From positions 1 through 46,068 of the forward strand of contig JAPOKN010000004.1 in assembly GCA_029977605.1 (NCBI GenBank): DNA of 46,068 nucleotides, in the 5' to 3' direction. This stretch comes from Methanobacteriota archaeon (GTDB taxonomy: Archaea; Thermoplasmatota; Poseidoniia; MGIII; CG-Epi1). How positions within the stretch are numbered: position 1 is the first letter of the stretch; the number at the start of each line of letters is the position of its first letter. Under the pieces are notes generated by a model. It ran no database searches. It was not told where the DNA came from and saw only the letters and a program-made list of their open reading frames with translations. Made by a program: the position numbers and the translations under genes. This document shows, in pieces, positions 45,951 to 46,068 of this stretch.

Positions 45951-46068
45951 TGTTTACCTCAGTTACATATATTTCAGCTAACATTTGAGAGTGGCTATTT
46001 CCACAGTATTCAGTACAGTAAATCCTGTAAGGTTCATCTCTTGCCGATACCATACTGGTGTCAACCCA
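45943..46068 (-). CDS. coxB: Cytochrome c oxidase subunit II, C-terminal end (truncated by the window edge)
   Basis: My own translation: ..WVDTSMVSARDEPYRIYCTEYCGNSHSQMLAEIYVTEVNNA*, with CuA motif CxExCGxxHxxM; stop overlaps the coxA start region. Not in the ORF track. Confidence 0.93.
   Translation of the reverse strand, partial: WVDTSMVSARDEPYRIYCTEYCGNSHSQMLAEIYVTEVNNA

Noticed and set aside
1-46068. Mobile elements, prophage, toxin-antitoxin, restriction or CRISPR-Cas genes
   Set aside because: No transposase, integrase, nuclease-defence or cas-like proteins and no repeat-spacer structure were found on reading the ORFs and intergenic regions.

Overview
Gene-dense, AT-rich archaeal fragment. 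TBP, eIF5A, purS/purL, PGF-CTERM-like surface proteins, an archaeosortase and a caa3-type oxidase together suggest a marine euryarchaeon such as Poseidoniales/Marine Group II; that assignment is inference. I see two tRNAs (Arg-TCT, Leu-CAA), about 34 convincing protein genes, and three coding regions absent from the ORF track: a 57-aa ORF at 1811-1984, a 42-aa ORF at 31610-31738, and the 3' end of coxB at 45943-46068. I see no rRNA, CRISPR array, transposon or phage.

The main candidate system is a surface-protein lipid-anchoring island. One ORF (21104-22762) fuses an archaeosortase (C197/R238/H260) to a phosphatidylserine decarboxylase proenzyme (SPADG, Gly-Ser processing site). It sits directly upstream of a phosphatidylserine synthase and near two giant secreted proteins (2374 and 2200 aa). 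Both giants, and a secreted cyclophilin, end in a similar P-S-(x)-F / TM / Arg-Arg C-terminal signal.

A second area of interest is the copper/oxidase region. It has a Sco1-like domain apparently split by an EGF-like plus thioredoxin insertion, a CoxA with a long extracellular N-terminal domain carrying a CxCH motif, and a blue-copper domain inside the first giant surface protein.
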